DNA from: Branchiostoma lanceolatum
Taxonomy: Eukaryota; Chordata; Leptocardii; Amphioxiformes; Branchiostomatidae
Direction of reading: 5' to 3'
DNA length: 64,000 nt
NCBI RefSeq assembly: GCF_035083965.1
Contig: NC_089727.1
Location: forward strand, 8,437,501 to 8,501,500
Of this stretch, positions 1 to 12,222 are shown piece after piece; within the stretch, counting starts at the first letter, position 1; each line of letters begins with the position of its first letter. A program made the translations under genes and the position numbers. The notes beneath the pieces are model-generated. The model ran no database searches. It had not been told where the DNA came from and worked only from the letters and a program-made list of their open reading frames with translations.

Positions 1-1395
1 TGTTGTGGAAAAATGAAGAAAGCATCGATGGCGCCCGTAATTTGGCTCATATCAAATCACAAAGGCTGGCGACAGCAATTTGTACATTTGAATGAGCACG
101 AGCGAGTGGTGTCACGTGATTGATGCATTGGGTAGGCCATTGAGTACAAAGTATGTAAAAAAAATATTCAGAATCACGTGTGTTATTGATAATAATGAGC
201 TTATGTCAGTGATATAGTGCCAACAACGGAAGTCTCAAGTGATTGGTAATGCATGACGTACCTGATATATAATTTGATTTGACATAGCAAAGGCCAAAAG
301 TAACACAACAGGTGGGTATTTCAAATGTGTTGCTGACCGAAAGTACTCAGGGGACTTGGAGCTATAATTGAAGTCATTTGTTACTTATCAATTCCAATAA
401 CGAAAGATACGGTGCATCATCACTTTCCACATGTTTATCGATGTACAGTGTAGCATGATATCAATAATTATAGCACCTTAAATTGTGACTCTAAGTAGAG
501 GTTGGTAGGTGATACAGTAATTTTTGATATGCTCCGTTTTTGTCAATCGTATATAACATGGTCTGCTACCGATGGCAATCATAAAGACAGCATAAATCCT
601 GTTAGAAAAATGGTAATTGAAGGAAATTTAAGGACTTTCATTTTAGAATAGCAAGGGAGCTGAGACATAGAGCACTGCTTAGCGTAGTTAACAGAAATCA
701 TTACATACGGGCTTATCTTCAAAATACTGCGGTCAGGTCGCGCATGGGCCGTCGGGAACCATTTGTTAAGGATACCAAATTCCTTATGTCCCCAAGGTGC
801 TTGTGTTCTGCAAGTTTGACTATGCACAAACAGCTGCTCAACCACCGTACAGTAGGTTAGTGAGATGCGAACTTAAAGAAACAAACAGATGATACGTCAA
901 ACTGCAAATGTTCAAATTCAGCTTTCCCCCCCACGACTTGGGAACAGGATATATCCCCTGAGAAACATGCAGGTGGATGTATCAATCGGGTATATTTGAC
1001 TTAATGAGGTCAAATGCTGTTAGTACAGACATGCTGCATTAACTTGTAGTAACATTATCTGATCCAACAGACAGTAGGTTGGTATATTTGTTTAAGTTTA
1101 GTCCCTTGCATGAACCTTTGTTTATCGTTTTTCTAGGGGCAAAAGAAGACTTGGTTTTCGTTGTGTAAATAGAAGATGTGTACACCGTTCTATGTTAGGG
1201 AATAGTTAAATATATGGTCGGGTGGAAATGTCAAGTTAACTCGGCGAGTTTGGAAGCAAAAGAGGACTGGGTTTTTTTTGTGCTACATGTATTAAACAGA
1301 AGAAGTGTACAACGTGCTGCTAGGGAAGAGTTGTATAATTGGTCGGGTGGGAATGTTAAACGCACGGGAAGGACCGATTTTTCTGATCATAAAGT
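1..1395. other. Gene-free flank with degenerate repeat modules
   Basis: I see no convincing coding exon here. From about 1108 to 1365 there are two imperfect copies of a module of roughly 105 bp, recognised by GCAAAAGAGGACTGG-like sequence followed by a TAGGG and a GGTCGGGTGGGAATGT segment. Related copies recur on the far side of the LINE (3525-3680). A 45 bp stretch starting GTCCCCAAGGTGCTTGTG near 788 also recurs near 3679. Confidence 0.5.
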
Positions 1396-3264
1396 CAGGA
1401 GAGAGGAGCTTTTTTCCTTTGTTGTATCGCCAGGTTCAACTGTAGACTAGAACTAAAGAAGGGAAACGTCACGTCCCAGGATAAGAAATGGATGACCCCA
1501 CGCATAAAACGTTTAATTGCAGAGAGACAGAAAACATTCTTATCCGGTAACACTGTCGCCTACCGAAAACTGAGAAATAAAGTACAACGTTGTCTGAAGA
1601 GTGCTAAAAGGTTGTACTACCAGAAAGAAGTGGAACACCTTAAGAACACTGACTCCAATAAATGGTACAGTATGGTCAAGTCCCTAATAGGAGCCTCGGT
1701 ACCGAGAGGGGGGAATCCTGAAACTTCAACTTCCGAGGAGGAGGGCATGTGTGAGTCTTTGAGTGAACACTTCTCCTCAGTCTGGTCTAAGGTACAGCGT
1801 GTCATCCCCGATGTTGCAGACGTCGCTGACCAGCTCTCGGATGCGACGATACCTGAGCTGAGCATTGGTCAGGTGAAGCTTCAGTTGAAACGTGTCAACC
1901 CCCGCAAAGCGACTGGGGGGGATAATGTACCCCCTTGGCTGCTGACAACCTTCCACGAGGAGCTCGCTCCCATCCTGTGCCACATTTATAACAGCTGTCT
2001 TCAGGAAGGAACCTTCCCACGGAAATGGAAAGAGGAGATGGTTGTCCCCGTACCAAAAACATCCAAACCGAAAGGTCCTGAAGAGTATCGTCGGATCTCC
2101 CTGACTAGTTGCCTTGGTAAGGTGTTGGAGGTCTTTGTCCAGGAGCTACTGCTGCGGGACGCTGGTGACAAAATTCTTGACTCACAACACGGTTTTAGAC
2201 GGGGCAGATCCACCGTCTCAGCCCTTATTCAGACAACACAAGCATGGCATGACGCCCTGAACGCCAATCCTAAGATGGACGTTCATGTGGCCTTTATAGA
2301 CTTTTCACGCGCCTTCGATACCATCGACCATGGGAAGCTCTTGTGTAGCCTGGCAAGGATGGGCATAAGGCGGAATCTCTGGTCATGTATCTGCAGCTAC
2401 CTGAGTGACCGGAAGCAGCGCGTGAAATGGGGAGGAAGTGTCTCGGAGTCGCGGCCTGTTCTGGCTGGCACACCCCAGGGCGGTATAGTGTCGCCAACAT
2501 TATTTGTGATTGCCATGAACAACCTGGATGAAAACATCCATCCTAGTGTCATCCCAGTTAAGTACGCTGATGACTTAACTAACACAGAGTGTCTGATGGG
2601 ATCTCTCCCTGGCCTGATGCAGACGTCCATGACTGCTGTACAATCATGGGCAACGTCGTACAGCATGGAGGCAAACGCGAAAAAAACAAAAGACATGATA
2701 ATTAGTTGCAGAAAAGTCCCGGTTAATCCCCCACCACTCACGTTAGCTGGTCATGCAGTTGAAAGAGTAACAAAATACAAGCTTCTGGGTGTCACTGTTA
2801 CCAGCGATCTCTCATGGGACGAGCACGTTAAAGGCATAATCTCTAAGGTACAACCACGTATTCACTACCTACGCCTTGCTAAGAGGGCCGGGCTTCCCTC
2901 CGACTTACTGCTGAATGTGTACGTCTCATTCATCCGGCCTATTATGGAGTATGCATCGCCTGTGTGGGGTGGGCTCCCCAAAACTCTATCGAGTGAGCTA
3001 GAGAAAATTCAAAAACTCTGCTGCAAACTCATTGGCATTGAACACCACAAACTCCCCACCCTACAATCCAGACGACACGAAGCCTCTGTACGCGAGCTGC
3101 GGCGGATCCTGGACGACCCCACACATCCCTGCAGACAGTTCCTGCCCCCGGTAGTTGAGACAACCTACAGCCTCCGACGACATGTGGGGCTGAAACCACC
3201 AATCAGCAGGACGAACAGACACAAAAACTCTTTCATTCCGAGAACACTGTTATCTATGATGTGA
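1396..3264 (+). mobile_element. 5'-truncated non-LTR retrotransposon, reverse transcriptase ORF
   Basis: This frame encodes the reverse transcriptase and C-terminal part of a LINE of the CR1/Jockey type. The first ATG is at 1492 (590 residues to the TGA), but the frame is open back to 1396, so the true N terminus is missing. The upstream apurinic-type endonuclease expected for this group is absent. RT motifs are clear: motif A FIDFSRAFDT, motif B GTPQGGIVSP, and the catalytic YADD box in VKYADDLT. The N-terminal WMTPRIKRLI segment matches the linker normally found between endonuclease and RT. An AT-rich tail with AATAAA follows to about 3455. The ORF has no internal stop, which suggests a recent insertion. 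It should lack autonomous activity without the endonuclease half. The exact clade is uncertain. Confidence 0.93.
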
Positions 3265-3460
3265 TGCCCGCCAATTACTCTATGCCCACGCTGTCATTTT
3301 TGTAAAATAATTTCAATCTGAATAATTGATAAATAATGGTGTTTTTTAACTGTAATATGCTACTGTATTAAATTGTTTGTATACTATTATTACTATGTAA
3401 AATCAATGCAATTCAGTCCTATGGACTGCAATTTTGATTTACAATAAAGTTCTAAAGTCA
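3265..3460 (+). other. Probable 3' tail of the LINE
   Basis: AT-rich sequence follows the RT stop codon and ends in ACAATAAAGTT near 3443. It fits the 3' untranslated region of the element. No clear poly(A) or microsatellite tail is visible, so the right boundary is approximate. Confidence 0.5.
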
Positions 3461-3730
3461 CTTTCAAACTCTGAAAGCAACACATACGTAACAGATCTGA
3501 ATTGCTTGCATGAACCTTTGTTCATGGAGGCAAAAGAGGACTGGCTTTCAGTTGTGTAAACACGTGCTACGTTAGGGGCAAGTTGAATATTTAGTAGGGT
3601 GGGAGTTAAGGACCAATTTTCTGATCGCATAGGCGAGAGAAATATCCTCGGCGAGCTTGGAAGCAAATGAAGACTGGGTCCCCAAGGTGCTTATGTTATG
3701 TAAGTTTGACTATGCACAAGATACGTCAAA

Positions 3731-3923
3731 CTGCGTCTCAATCGCCATGACGAGTGTTTTAATCACCGTAGCACCAGACAGATTAGACAGCGACGTTTTG
3801 TTTTCATTTTCTTTACCTGAGAATCAAGATCACCCATACTAAACCCGATAAGATTTTAAGGACTTGACTGTCTGGTGTTACGGTGATTAAAACACTCGTC
3901 ATGGCGATTGAGACGCTTCCGCA
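3731..3923. repeat. Inverted repeat with ~50 bp arms
   Basis: The left arm 3731-3781 contains CAATCGCCATGACGAGTG. The right arm 3868-3923 is its near-perfect reverse complement and contains CACTCGTCATGGCGATTG. The spacer is about 86 bp. A related single arm, more diverged, occurs at 6108-6180. This is probably a small non-autonomous DNA element. Confidence 0.75.
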
Positions 3924-3991
3924 GTGACAGTGCACGTGTAAATGAAGAAATATAACTTATGATAAAATGTGACCATACGTTATGGGTAAGT

Positions 3992-4941
3992 GCCGGTGTC
4001 ACAGGGATTTCGCACCCCCCTGATTTTGAACTCCCCGGTGCGAAATCACTAGGGATCTCGCACCCCCCCGTGCGAAATCCCTAGCGATCTTGCACCCCCC
4101 AGCTAGGGATCTCGCGCCCCCTCCTCGAACCCCCCTAGGGATTTTGAACCCCCCCCAAATATTTCGAAAGGTGCTCTGTCTGTGCAGCAATTATATTCAA
4201 AACTGCATTTTGATATAATAAAGCCACAGTTTAACGTGGTAATCGAGAGTATTACAAGTTGCTGTGTCTGACAGAACAAACATCTAAGACTCCGGGAACC
4301 CATGCCCTGGACTAATGTAACGCTACTAGTATTTCAGCACAGCGCGATGATGGTGACTCTCTGTGCACGATGATTCGTTGTAATATTCTTCCTTTGTGCC
4401 ATGAGGAATGTCCGATTAGTTCATAGTTTTACTACAATGTTCATAATTATTATTTTTTAATTATTTTAGAGACTTGAATAACATTTTATCAGACAGAATT
4501 ATATCACATATTGAATGGATGACTGGTGTTAAATAGGGTTAGAAAAAAATTATCGAAGCCTTAATCGAAATCTTATGACATTTCTGAGTAAGAATAATTA
4601 GTTATTTAATGTTAAAAACTACGGGATAAAAAAATGTCGCCACCAGGATTTGAACACAAGAACCATGACTCCCAGATAGTCATTGCACAACCCAATTCGT
4701 TACCACTTCAGTCAACAGAGCATTTGGAATGTCAGTTATAGTTACCGATCAATTTGTTAAAAAGATAGCCACAGGGAATTATGAATGCCGTAACAGAACA
4801 CATACTACACCCTGGGGGTGCGAGATCACTAGAGGGGTGCGAAATCGCTAGGGATTTCGCACCGGGGGGTGCAAATTCACTAGTGATTTCGAACCGGGGG
4901 GTTCAAATTCACGGGGGGTGCGAGATCCCTGTGACACCGGC
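3992..4941. mobile_element. ~950 bp inverted-repeat element with patterned CG-rich ends
   Basis: The ends are inverted copies: GCCGGTGTCACAGGGAT at 3992 and ATCCCTGTGACACCGGC at 4941. Each terminus (about 3992-4160 and 4800-4941) is itself built from short repeats alternating C- or G-runs with GCGAAATC/CTAGGGAT-type words, so each end can also fold on itself. The middle is AT-rich and has no transposase ORF. It carries a tRNA-like segment on the minus strand. I interpret it as a non-autonomous foldback-type DNA element. Confidence 0.7.
4630..4740 (-). repeat. tRNA-like (Pol III-type) segment inside the inverted-repeat element
   Basis: Read on the minus strand it has an A-box-like TGACTGAAGTGGT, then a stem TGACT/AGTCA closing a 7-base loop like an anticodon arm. 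A B-box-like GTTCAAATCC follows, and a run of T lies about 15 bases later. The acceptor and T stems pair poorly, so it is not a functional tRNA. It may be a tRNA pseudogene or SINE-like head captured by the element. Confidence 0.35.
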
Positions 4942-6107
4942 CTTTATAATCTATTTTGGTGGCATTTAGGTCTCTACAACTGAATAAATAGTAAAATTGT
5001 GAGTAAATTGTGAATGGGAATAGCGACCCTTTTTTTTCAAAATGGGAAAAACAGGAGAGGCTATTCAGAGAGGCAACAAATTAATGTGTGGCCTAATTAG
5101 GGTACCGTAACTTCGGCATACGAATAATGTTGTCTCTCTTTGATTTGTCCGAAAGATATCAAGTAAACAGAAGGAAGAATTTCGCGTTAACTAACAACAA
5201 CTTTCCTCTAGTAAATCATTTTTGACCGTATTAAGTTTCCGCCATTGCGGGGCGCGCCTTTGAACTCCATTCCACTAGGACGGTGCTCTCGTCGCCCTCT
5301 CTCTGCGACCGCAAATTGGCCAAAGGAAACGTAAAGCGCCGAGAGTGCGCCAACGTCACCCTGGGATCGCGGAGGGAGCGCCGAGGGAGCGCGCAGAGAG
5401 CGTCCTGGTCGCTATCCCCCCTGCGACTGTTTGGTTTTGAACCGGTTCAAAACCGTCACCGTCACGGTGAGAGCGCCGATAACGGCGATCCAACAATATA
5501 TATCAATGAGCGCAGTAAGACGCAAAGATCTAGAGAGCGCGCGGCGAGCGCGGTGAGCACCATAAAAGTCATAAGAGCGCCCAAGGTAGGATCTAAGGGC
5601 CGCAGCGAGTGCCCAAGGAGCGCCCAATGGTCGCAGCTAGCGGCCGCTCGACACCGGTCAGACCCAGACAGCAGGAGTTGGCGTTGTACAGACTAGCCAT
5701 TGTTTGTGGTCAAATTTTCTGGAAGTCACAAAAATCGGTAACCTGTACATGGTACCACTAGTACTGCTTCTTCTTTGATTAACGGTGTTCCACGTGAAAC
5801 ATCGTACACAAAGAAAAGCCCGTTGTTAAGATAATTCAACAAGTGAGCCTGTCGTGGTCGCAGCCAGGTTTGAGTTTGAGTTTGATTTAGATCCACAATT
5901 AGCCTCATAAGAGGCTATTCTTCCTGTGGTCTACACAATATTTACACATTACAGCCGGGATATACAAAGACATACAACATGACAGTAGAGGACAATAACA
6001 TAACTACACATAAGCTTAAGACCTCTGCCTGTCCAGAAAAGTCCAGTTACATTTCCATAAGGTCAACAACTCTGATCAACCTAGATCTGTCAACCTTGTT
6101 CTGATGA
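4942..6107. other. No gene recognised; CpG-rich patch at 5245-5660
   Basis: The 5245-5660 stretch is rich in CpG and in repeated GAGAGCG/GAGCGC words. An open frame there does not resemble any family I know and is probably compositional. The remainder is unremarkable AT-rich sequence. Confidence 0.4.
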
Positions 6108-6180
6108 CTTGACTGTCTGCCCAGCGTTACTGGGATTAAAGCACTCCCTTTACTCGTCATGGCGACTAAGACGCTCACGT
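6108..6180 (+). repeat. Diverged arm of the 3731-3923 inverted repeat
   Basis: It contains GACTTGACTGTCTG, GATTAAAGCACT and CTCGTCATGGCGA in the same order as the right arm of the 3731-3923 element. No opposing arm was found. Confidence 0.55.
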
Positions 6181-6556
6181 ATAGTGACCGTGTCATTGGC
6201 CGTGCGCTCTTATTTGTTTTCTTTTTTTTATTTATCTATTTATCAAACTTCACAGAATGAAATCTGAGAGGTGTTGGCAACAGGATCGATGCGTCCTTTA
6301 CAAGGCCAACACCTCCAGAGTACATTTAAAAACAAATAAAGAATCGTCAGTAATATACTATCACAATACATTCAAATAATGACAATAATAACAACCAAAA
6401 ATGACAATAATGGTGGTAATGGATGTTTTATATTCCAAGTGTTTTTATATCCTCGTCCCCTTTGGAAAACAACTCAGGGTTGATTATGTACCTAGTCTTG
6501 TCTCCTCCAGTATACTGACACTTGAGAGCGAATCCTTCTGTTTTTGCCGCTAAAGG

Positions 6557-6601
6557 ACAAATACACAAGGCACTAATCATTGGTGCTTTGTGTATTTGTC
6601 T
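6557..6601. repeat. Short perfect-type hairpin
   Basis: GGACAAATACACAAGGCACT at the left is mirrored by GTGCTTTGTGTATTTGTC at the right with almost no loop. The function is unknown. It may be a very short palindromic element. Confidence 0.6.
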
Positions 6602-9600
6602 AATGTCAGTGCGCGGAGGACACCCCGCATCAGATGGTCACCGCAATGTGGGTCGAAGCCTCGAATTGTTTAATGCCTATAATTTAGATTAATAGAAGTT
6701 GTCATGTAGAGAAGAGTAGAGCAGAGTAGATCTTCAGCCAGGTAGTTACTTACTCACAGATCATGGTCACTTGATAAACTAAGAGAGACCGAACGAACAC
6801 ACATTTTGCCCCCTGTAACAGTACACCCCAAAACAAAGGCGAAAATAGGTCACTGGCCAAGCTTGACCTTTCACCGGGCTGGCGTGGGCCAACGCTCCGT
6901 AATACAGTACCAGGGTTTTCGCCGAATAAGCTAGATTTTCTCATCTAAATATTACAGTAGACATAATGTTTTCACCAATCAGCAGTGCGATACAATCAGA
7001 TCCTCCCTCGAACCACTATATGATAATGCTGATTGACGTATCATGACTGAGGAAGTCCCTGCTTGCGCACGGAAAGCTCCACATTCTCAGTGGAAGATCT
7101 CAAGGCTAGAAGTCTACCGGCCGCGCTCCGGGGGACTTCTAGCCCGAGAGCACCGGCTCCCCCGGGCTACAACTGCCCGGAGCGTGGATTAAGATCGGGC
7201 GGGCTGACTGTTCTTGGGCCACCGTAGGAAATCGCTAGCGACCCGGTGCTAGTCTGGGCTCCCGGGGTAGGGGAGTCACTGCGGCGATGATACTAGCATC
7301 TTACTGGCTTGGTCACCAGTGACCCGCTCGTAAACAACAGGTACTGGGACAAGTTTTCTCATCAAACATTAGGTTGACTGACGCTGCCGCGTGAACTCCT
7401 ACCGGATGCACAAGACTACCGTGGGACGTAAAGCCCCCTCTGCCCCAAAGAGAGCCCGACTTCACCACGGTAGGCTGAATGCCAGGTTAGAGTCCATGTG
7501 CTCCTTTCTTTATTCATCTGTGCTACTGCCGAGACGTCTGAGTTTTCTCTTGGTTGGTGAGTTCTGTTAAGCTGATTTGACTCTTAATTTGAGTGCATTT
7601 TTTCACTTTTCCTTAATGCCATACCTTGTGTCTGAGTGAATGAGAGGCTTAGACGTTGTTTTGACATTTTGGAATCTGCTAACGTTACAGATCAGGAATT
7701 ATTCGTTTTGTTATTCTGATACATTAATAATTGTTGTACACTTGTCGTCCAGAATAATATTTGATTTTTTTTCATTATGGTGACGGGCTTCTCAATGTGT
7801 CACTAACGTTACATGGGGAATGATTAGCGACGAGTTGACCATTTATCACCGTTTTCGACAATGTCAACAGTGCGTTAACGTGATCTGGAACAACTTGTGT
7901 GTTCTTGTGATCATGGGGTACCGGGTACGGGCTGTGCGAGTGGACATTTCTTCGTCTGTTGCGGATGGTGCCGTAGAAATAGGTCACACAAGAGTCAAGA
8001 GTACATGTACTAAAGAAGTAGCACTTTTATCAGTTTCATTCTGAATTTACTTCTACATCTGTTGGTTTTATACTATGCCAGTGCCAGTTGTACGGACTTC
8101 GCTAGTTTTCGGTGTTTGAAGGATTTTTTTGAGGGTTAACTGTAGTATAACGATTAGAAATGCATGTTGTTTACGGGCGTCTCTGGGCGGCCAGGAAGGG
8201 CCTAGGGGACCCTGTTCCCCGGGCATCTGTTTTTTCAAGTGTGCAGGATTAAAAGGTATGTTGTTTACGTATCCGATGGTAGTGAGCTTTTGTTTTTATT
8301 GAATCAGTATCTATTGATGTTTGGTATTATATATTTTGTTTTCTTTGTACCCATTGTATGGCAATTGGTAATTAGCTGTCAGTTTTTTGAAGGCACCTAA
8401 CGTTTACAATGTACTTATACTCGTCCATGATTGATTGTATTTTGTTTTATGCATAGATCTATTTGTTTGTAGGGGTGTTGCATTGATGATTGATGTACTG
8501 TATTAAGTTAGTGGGCTATAGTCGTTGTCAATTTCTACTCGTTGTAACGTTAAGTCTTCTTTTGTAACGGTGCCCATGTAGCAGTTGTTTTGTCTGTTCT
8601 GGTTAGCTGTGCTTTTAAGTTCAATCAGTAAAAAGTTCGCCAACTGTACATGTGGTCCAAATTCCAACTAGTTGCGTGGATTGTATGATTGAGTAATAAT
8701 AGTGTTGATAATGACTGGCTCATGTTTCTCCTGCTCAGTTGCTAATGTACCAGTTACCGGAGCTGTTATATTTTTCACTGTGTAAGAGGACATCGAAATT
8801 ATGGTTAACGTTTGATCTACAGGACGTCATGTTCCGCCGGGATTTTCCGGTCTTACCTAACTTATAAGTTATATTCGCCCCTCTTCGACAGGACTTACAT
8901 TTGTATCTGTCGAGATTGGATACTCCAGTAACGGACTGTTTCCCCTTCTTCAGGTCAGGCCCTGAGTTTTGGCCCTGGATGGCCAGTAACGGCCCAGGGG
9001 ACCATGTTCCCAGGTGTATATTTTTCTTGCATTTTCAGTAAACCTCACACGTGTAGTGAGGACCCAGGACCACTGTCAGGGACACGCTATGTTCTACTAT
9101 CTTCGTCTATCCCCTGTCCGTCGCATATAGGACAACGTGAAAATCGATATGTTACAGAGGTAAGCCAACATTGACAATAGTGTTTCTGTCGTTTTTGTTA
9201 ATCTGAGTAATATGCAGTTCATATGTTGTGTCCTTTTAAGGTCTTTCCTTAATACATGTAAATAACAAACATATAACTTTAAACCTTTCTATACGACATG
9301 CGCTCTCTTGCGCTATCTTGAATTCTGTCAAAATTGTCGGCTCAAATGCGTTGTATATACATGGATATGAAACAAACAAATCCCTGAATCGTGTTCATGC
9401 GGGGGAAGAGCATAGCTGCACAGACCATATTGTGACAGACAGGTTAATGACAATGATTTATTTTGTGCCCTTTTCTCTCTTAGTGCCCGCGGGTGAACTT
9501 CGTCATGGCTACCTTCAGACTGCATAAGGAATCATCGTAGAAGAATGGGAGTTTTCGACGATAACATTCACCCAGGAGAAACATTGAATGCAGGATCATC

Positions 9601-11072
9601 GCGAAAGCAAAATGAAAAAAAAAGCACAAAAAACACACACAATGAAATAGCAAAGTTCACGCAAATACACATAACAAAAGAAACGCAAATAGATAAAAAC
9701 TCTCCGACACACAAAACATGCCCAATGTTCGAGAAACCTTGTCTCTGCGTCCTTTCTTTATCCCTTTATATGTTAGCTGTAGTCTTCAGAGAGCATCTAA
9801 AAGAACCTGTATCAGCTACATGTCGAAACGCAAGATCCTTTATTGTAACAAGTTCGAAATTAACAAACATATGGATGAAAAGCTGTGACATATTGCATCA
9901 TGATCTACATTGCAACATACCCTGCCAAACAATATTTCTACATTGTAGAAGTAAAAGCTTATCAAAAACATTGGCAAAATGTTGTAAAAGTGTGTAAAAA
10001 CTACCGCCTTTCCTGTGCCCGACGCATTACATTTGAGTTCCTCCCTGTTAAGTGCAAACACCGTTCCCGCAAGGTATTGTCAAAAACCAATTCCCTGGGG
10101 AATGCGTGCGTGGAATATTTAGAATTCTTTCAACTTTGATCCCAGCACTATACAAACGGCTCCGCCCCAGAGGCGTCGCCAAAAATACACGAAAAAACGG
10201 CCGTACCGCACACATCAGGCCAGTTCGGGAACAACCCGTGTGTTGAGTCGGTAGAACTTCACTCAAAGTCGGCCCATCGTCATCATCGGGCAACGTGTAA
10301 CGTTACATTATTCATGGAAAGTTAGCTGGATGCCGTAGCAATGGTAATACTACTATGTCCATGTGTTCCTTGTTGTGTTAGGAGCAAACTTTGAGGAAAA
10401 TATCTTCCTCAGTCCACTATCACACGCAGCATTTAGACAAAAAAGTGTTCCTCACAAACCTTTGTCGTCTGCTTGACAACAGGATTCTGGTTAACAATAT
10501 GGCGGCGGGAAAATACACGTGCCGTAGGTTGTAGCAACAGAGAGGAGTTTTGATGATTGATCACACTTAGAATCCAGTTGCAGGTTAGCAAAAGAGATTG
10601 TAATAAGTTGTCTTATAAATAATTATGTTTAGCAGGCAGGAGATGTGACATTTGTCTTATAAACCAGCGAACAACCGTGCTGGGTGATTCTCCCACGAAG
10701 CCCCCAGACTCTGTCAATAAGGGACGGAGAGTTTTTGACGTCGCCAACTTCTAATGCATGGTTATCGAAGCTTTTCAGCCAGTGTTCTGAATACGTTAGT
10801 CTATCTGCTTTGCATTGCTGGCGTTATAACTGATTTTGCATGTAGCACATATCCCTAAATACGCCGTTTTCGAAAAATCGCGAATTTAAGTACCCCGCGA
10901 ATTTATGTTACCCAACGTTAGAACATAGAATAGTTTTCTTCATTTTTTTCTGTTATTACAATGCACAATTGTATTACTTGTAATGCATTTAGCCCGGAAG
11001 GGCATGAACATGCAATAAACATGAACATAATATCTATAGCCATTTTGGCCCGTTTTCCATCCTACTTCACAG
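6602..11072. other. Long stretch with no gene that I can support
   Basis: 7080-7480 is CpG-rich. It includes a 54-codon ATG frame (7406-7570) with a basic start, MHKTTVGRKAPSAPKR, followed by an uncharged stretch, which matches no family I know. An ATATGGCGGCGGG motif at 10497 resembles a YY1-type promoter or initiator site. 8160-8260 and 8960-9050 share a CAGGGGACC-TGTTCCC block, which may be a repeat. I could not find the missing upstream exons of the glucuronosyltransferase here. Confidence 0.4.
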
Positions 11073-11352
11073 CTACCAGGAGACCGCAGCCCGCCTGTCC
11101 CGCCTTCACCGTGACCAGCCCCAGTCACCCATGGAGCGGGCCGTCTGGTGGATAGAACACGCCATCAAACATGGCCGACTGCCCCATCTCCGCGCACGCG
11201 CCGTGGAGCTGCCGTGGTACCAGTACTACCTGCTGGACGTGGCTGTGTTCCTGTTTGGCGTCTGTTCAGCTGTCCTGGGTACCGTGTGGTGCAGCTGTTC
11301 GTTCTTCTGTAGGAAGATTTGCTGTAAAAGTGGAGCCAATTTGAAGTCTTAG
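11073..11352 (+). CDS. UDP-glucuronosyltransferase, last exon only
   Basis: This exon encodes the C-terminal end of a UDP-glucuronosyltransferase, an ER membrane enzyme that conjugates glucuronic acid to lipophilic compounds. A pyrimidine-rich CTACTTCACAG acceptor precedes it. The frame begins YQETAARLSRLHRDQP and continues with the family signature of a charged helix (MERAVWWIEHAIKHG, then LPHLRARA), ELPWYQYYLLD, and a membrane segment of about 20 residues. A short Cys- and Lys-containing cytosolic tail ends at TAG 11350-11352. Upstream exons (substrate-binding half and the UDP-sugar signature) are not visible within the preceding 11 kb. The exon is therefore either the end of a gene with very long introns or an orphaned remnant. 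The reading frame itself is undamaged. Confidence 0.83.
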
Positions 11353-12222
11353 TAGACACTTAGATACACATGGAAGTAGGCAAATAAGCCTGGAAGTATG
11401 CAAATAACGCTAGGTGATAGAATGCCTTATAGCAGGGTGACATATTAGGTTCCGGTTCGGAATTTCGAAAGTGACCAGAGGGTCAAGTTTTCCGTGATTG
11501 AGACGTAAATCGTTGTTTTTTCTCGACAGTTTTAGCTCCAGATATTTCGGCTTTATCGCTACAGCAAAGTCTGATATTCTATATTTCCTGAAAATTAAGT
11601 CCGATCTTCGTATACGTAGCGTTTTACGGTTGCGGGGTTTTCATCGTCCGTCACTACTTCCTGGTATCAGTGCGCGATGACGGTAACGCGGCCTTGTCGC
11701 TGGATTACCCGAATCGTGCGTTTTATGTGCGTTTTGCATAGTTTCGTGCCATGGGGGATTGCGGGAAACGTATCCTCACAATTTTCTTAATTTGTATTAC
11801 ATAGACGGAATGATGACATTTATCACCGTGTCAGTCATTATCCTCGGAAAATTCGTCTTTTCCGTTTGGCGGCCTTGGGAGAGTGCCTCAAAAGTAGCAT
11901 TTTTCGGGTGAAAAATTGCTCAGAATGTCCAAAATGTCTTCAGGTTTTTGACAAGTAAGAAAGACATATTATCCAAACAATATGCAGTACAGCTAGTCTG
12001 AGCCTTGTCATCCTATCAGATTTGAAAAGTTATATCATGCCAGAAAGTGCTGTAATTGGGGCAGAAGAAACTTCGTTAGATAGGCTTTGAAATGAATGGC
12101 TGTATGGCTGAAAACATTTTACTTCTGGTTTACTACACAGCCTGAACAACAGTAATACATGCACAATTAAGAAATTCCATTTGTAACAGCCGATAAATTG
12201 CACAAAATTACGAATCAACTTT
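11353..12222. other. Intergenic, no gene recognised
   Basis: I see no exon with convincing splice sites or family similarity between the glucuronosyltransferase exon and the tandem repeat at 12.2 kb. Confidence 0.4.

Noticed and set aside
5283-5696. 137-codon frame in the CpG-rich patch
   Set aside because: It has no ATG at its start, no similarity that I recognise, and a composition dominated by GAGCGC words.
7406-7570. 54-codon ATG frame starting MHKTTVGRKAP, considered as a histone-tail-like or first exon
   Set aside because: The resemblance is limited to a few basic residues. There is no clear donor site or downstream exon.
9545-9997. 150-codon frame upstream of the glucuronosyltransferase exon
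   Set aside because: Its residues are low complexity at first (Lys/Thr/Asn) and show no transferase motif, so it is not a missing UGT exon.
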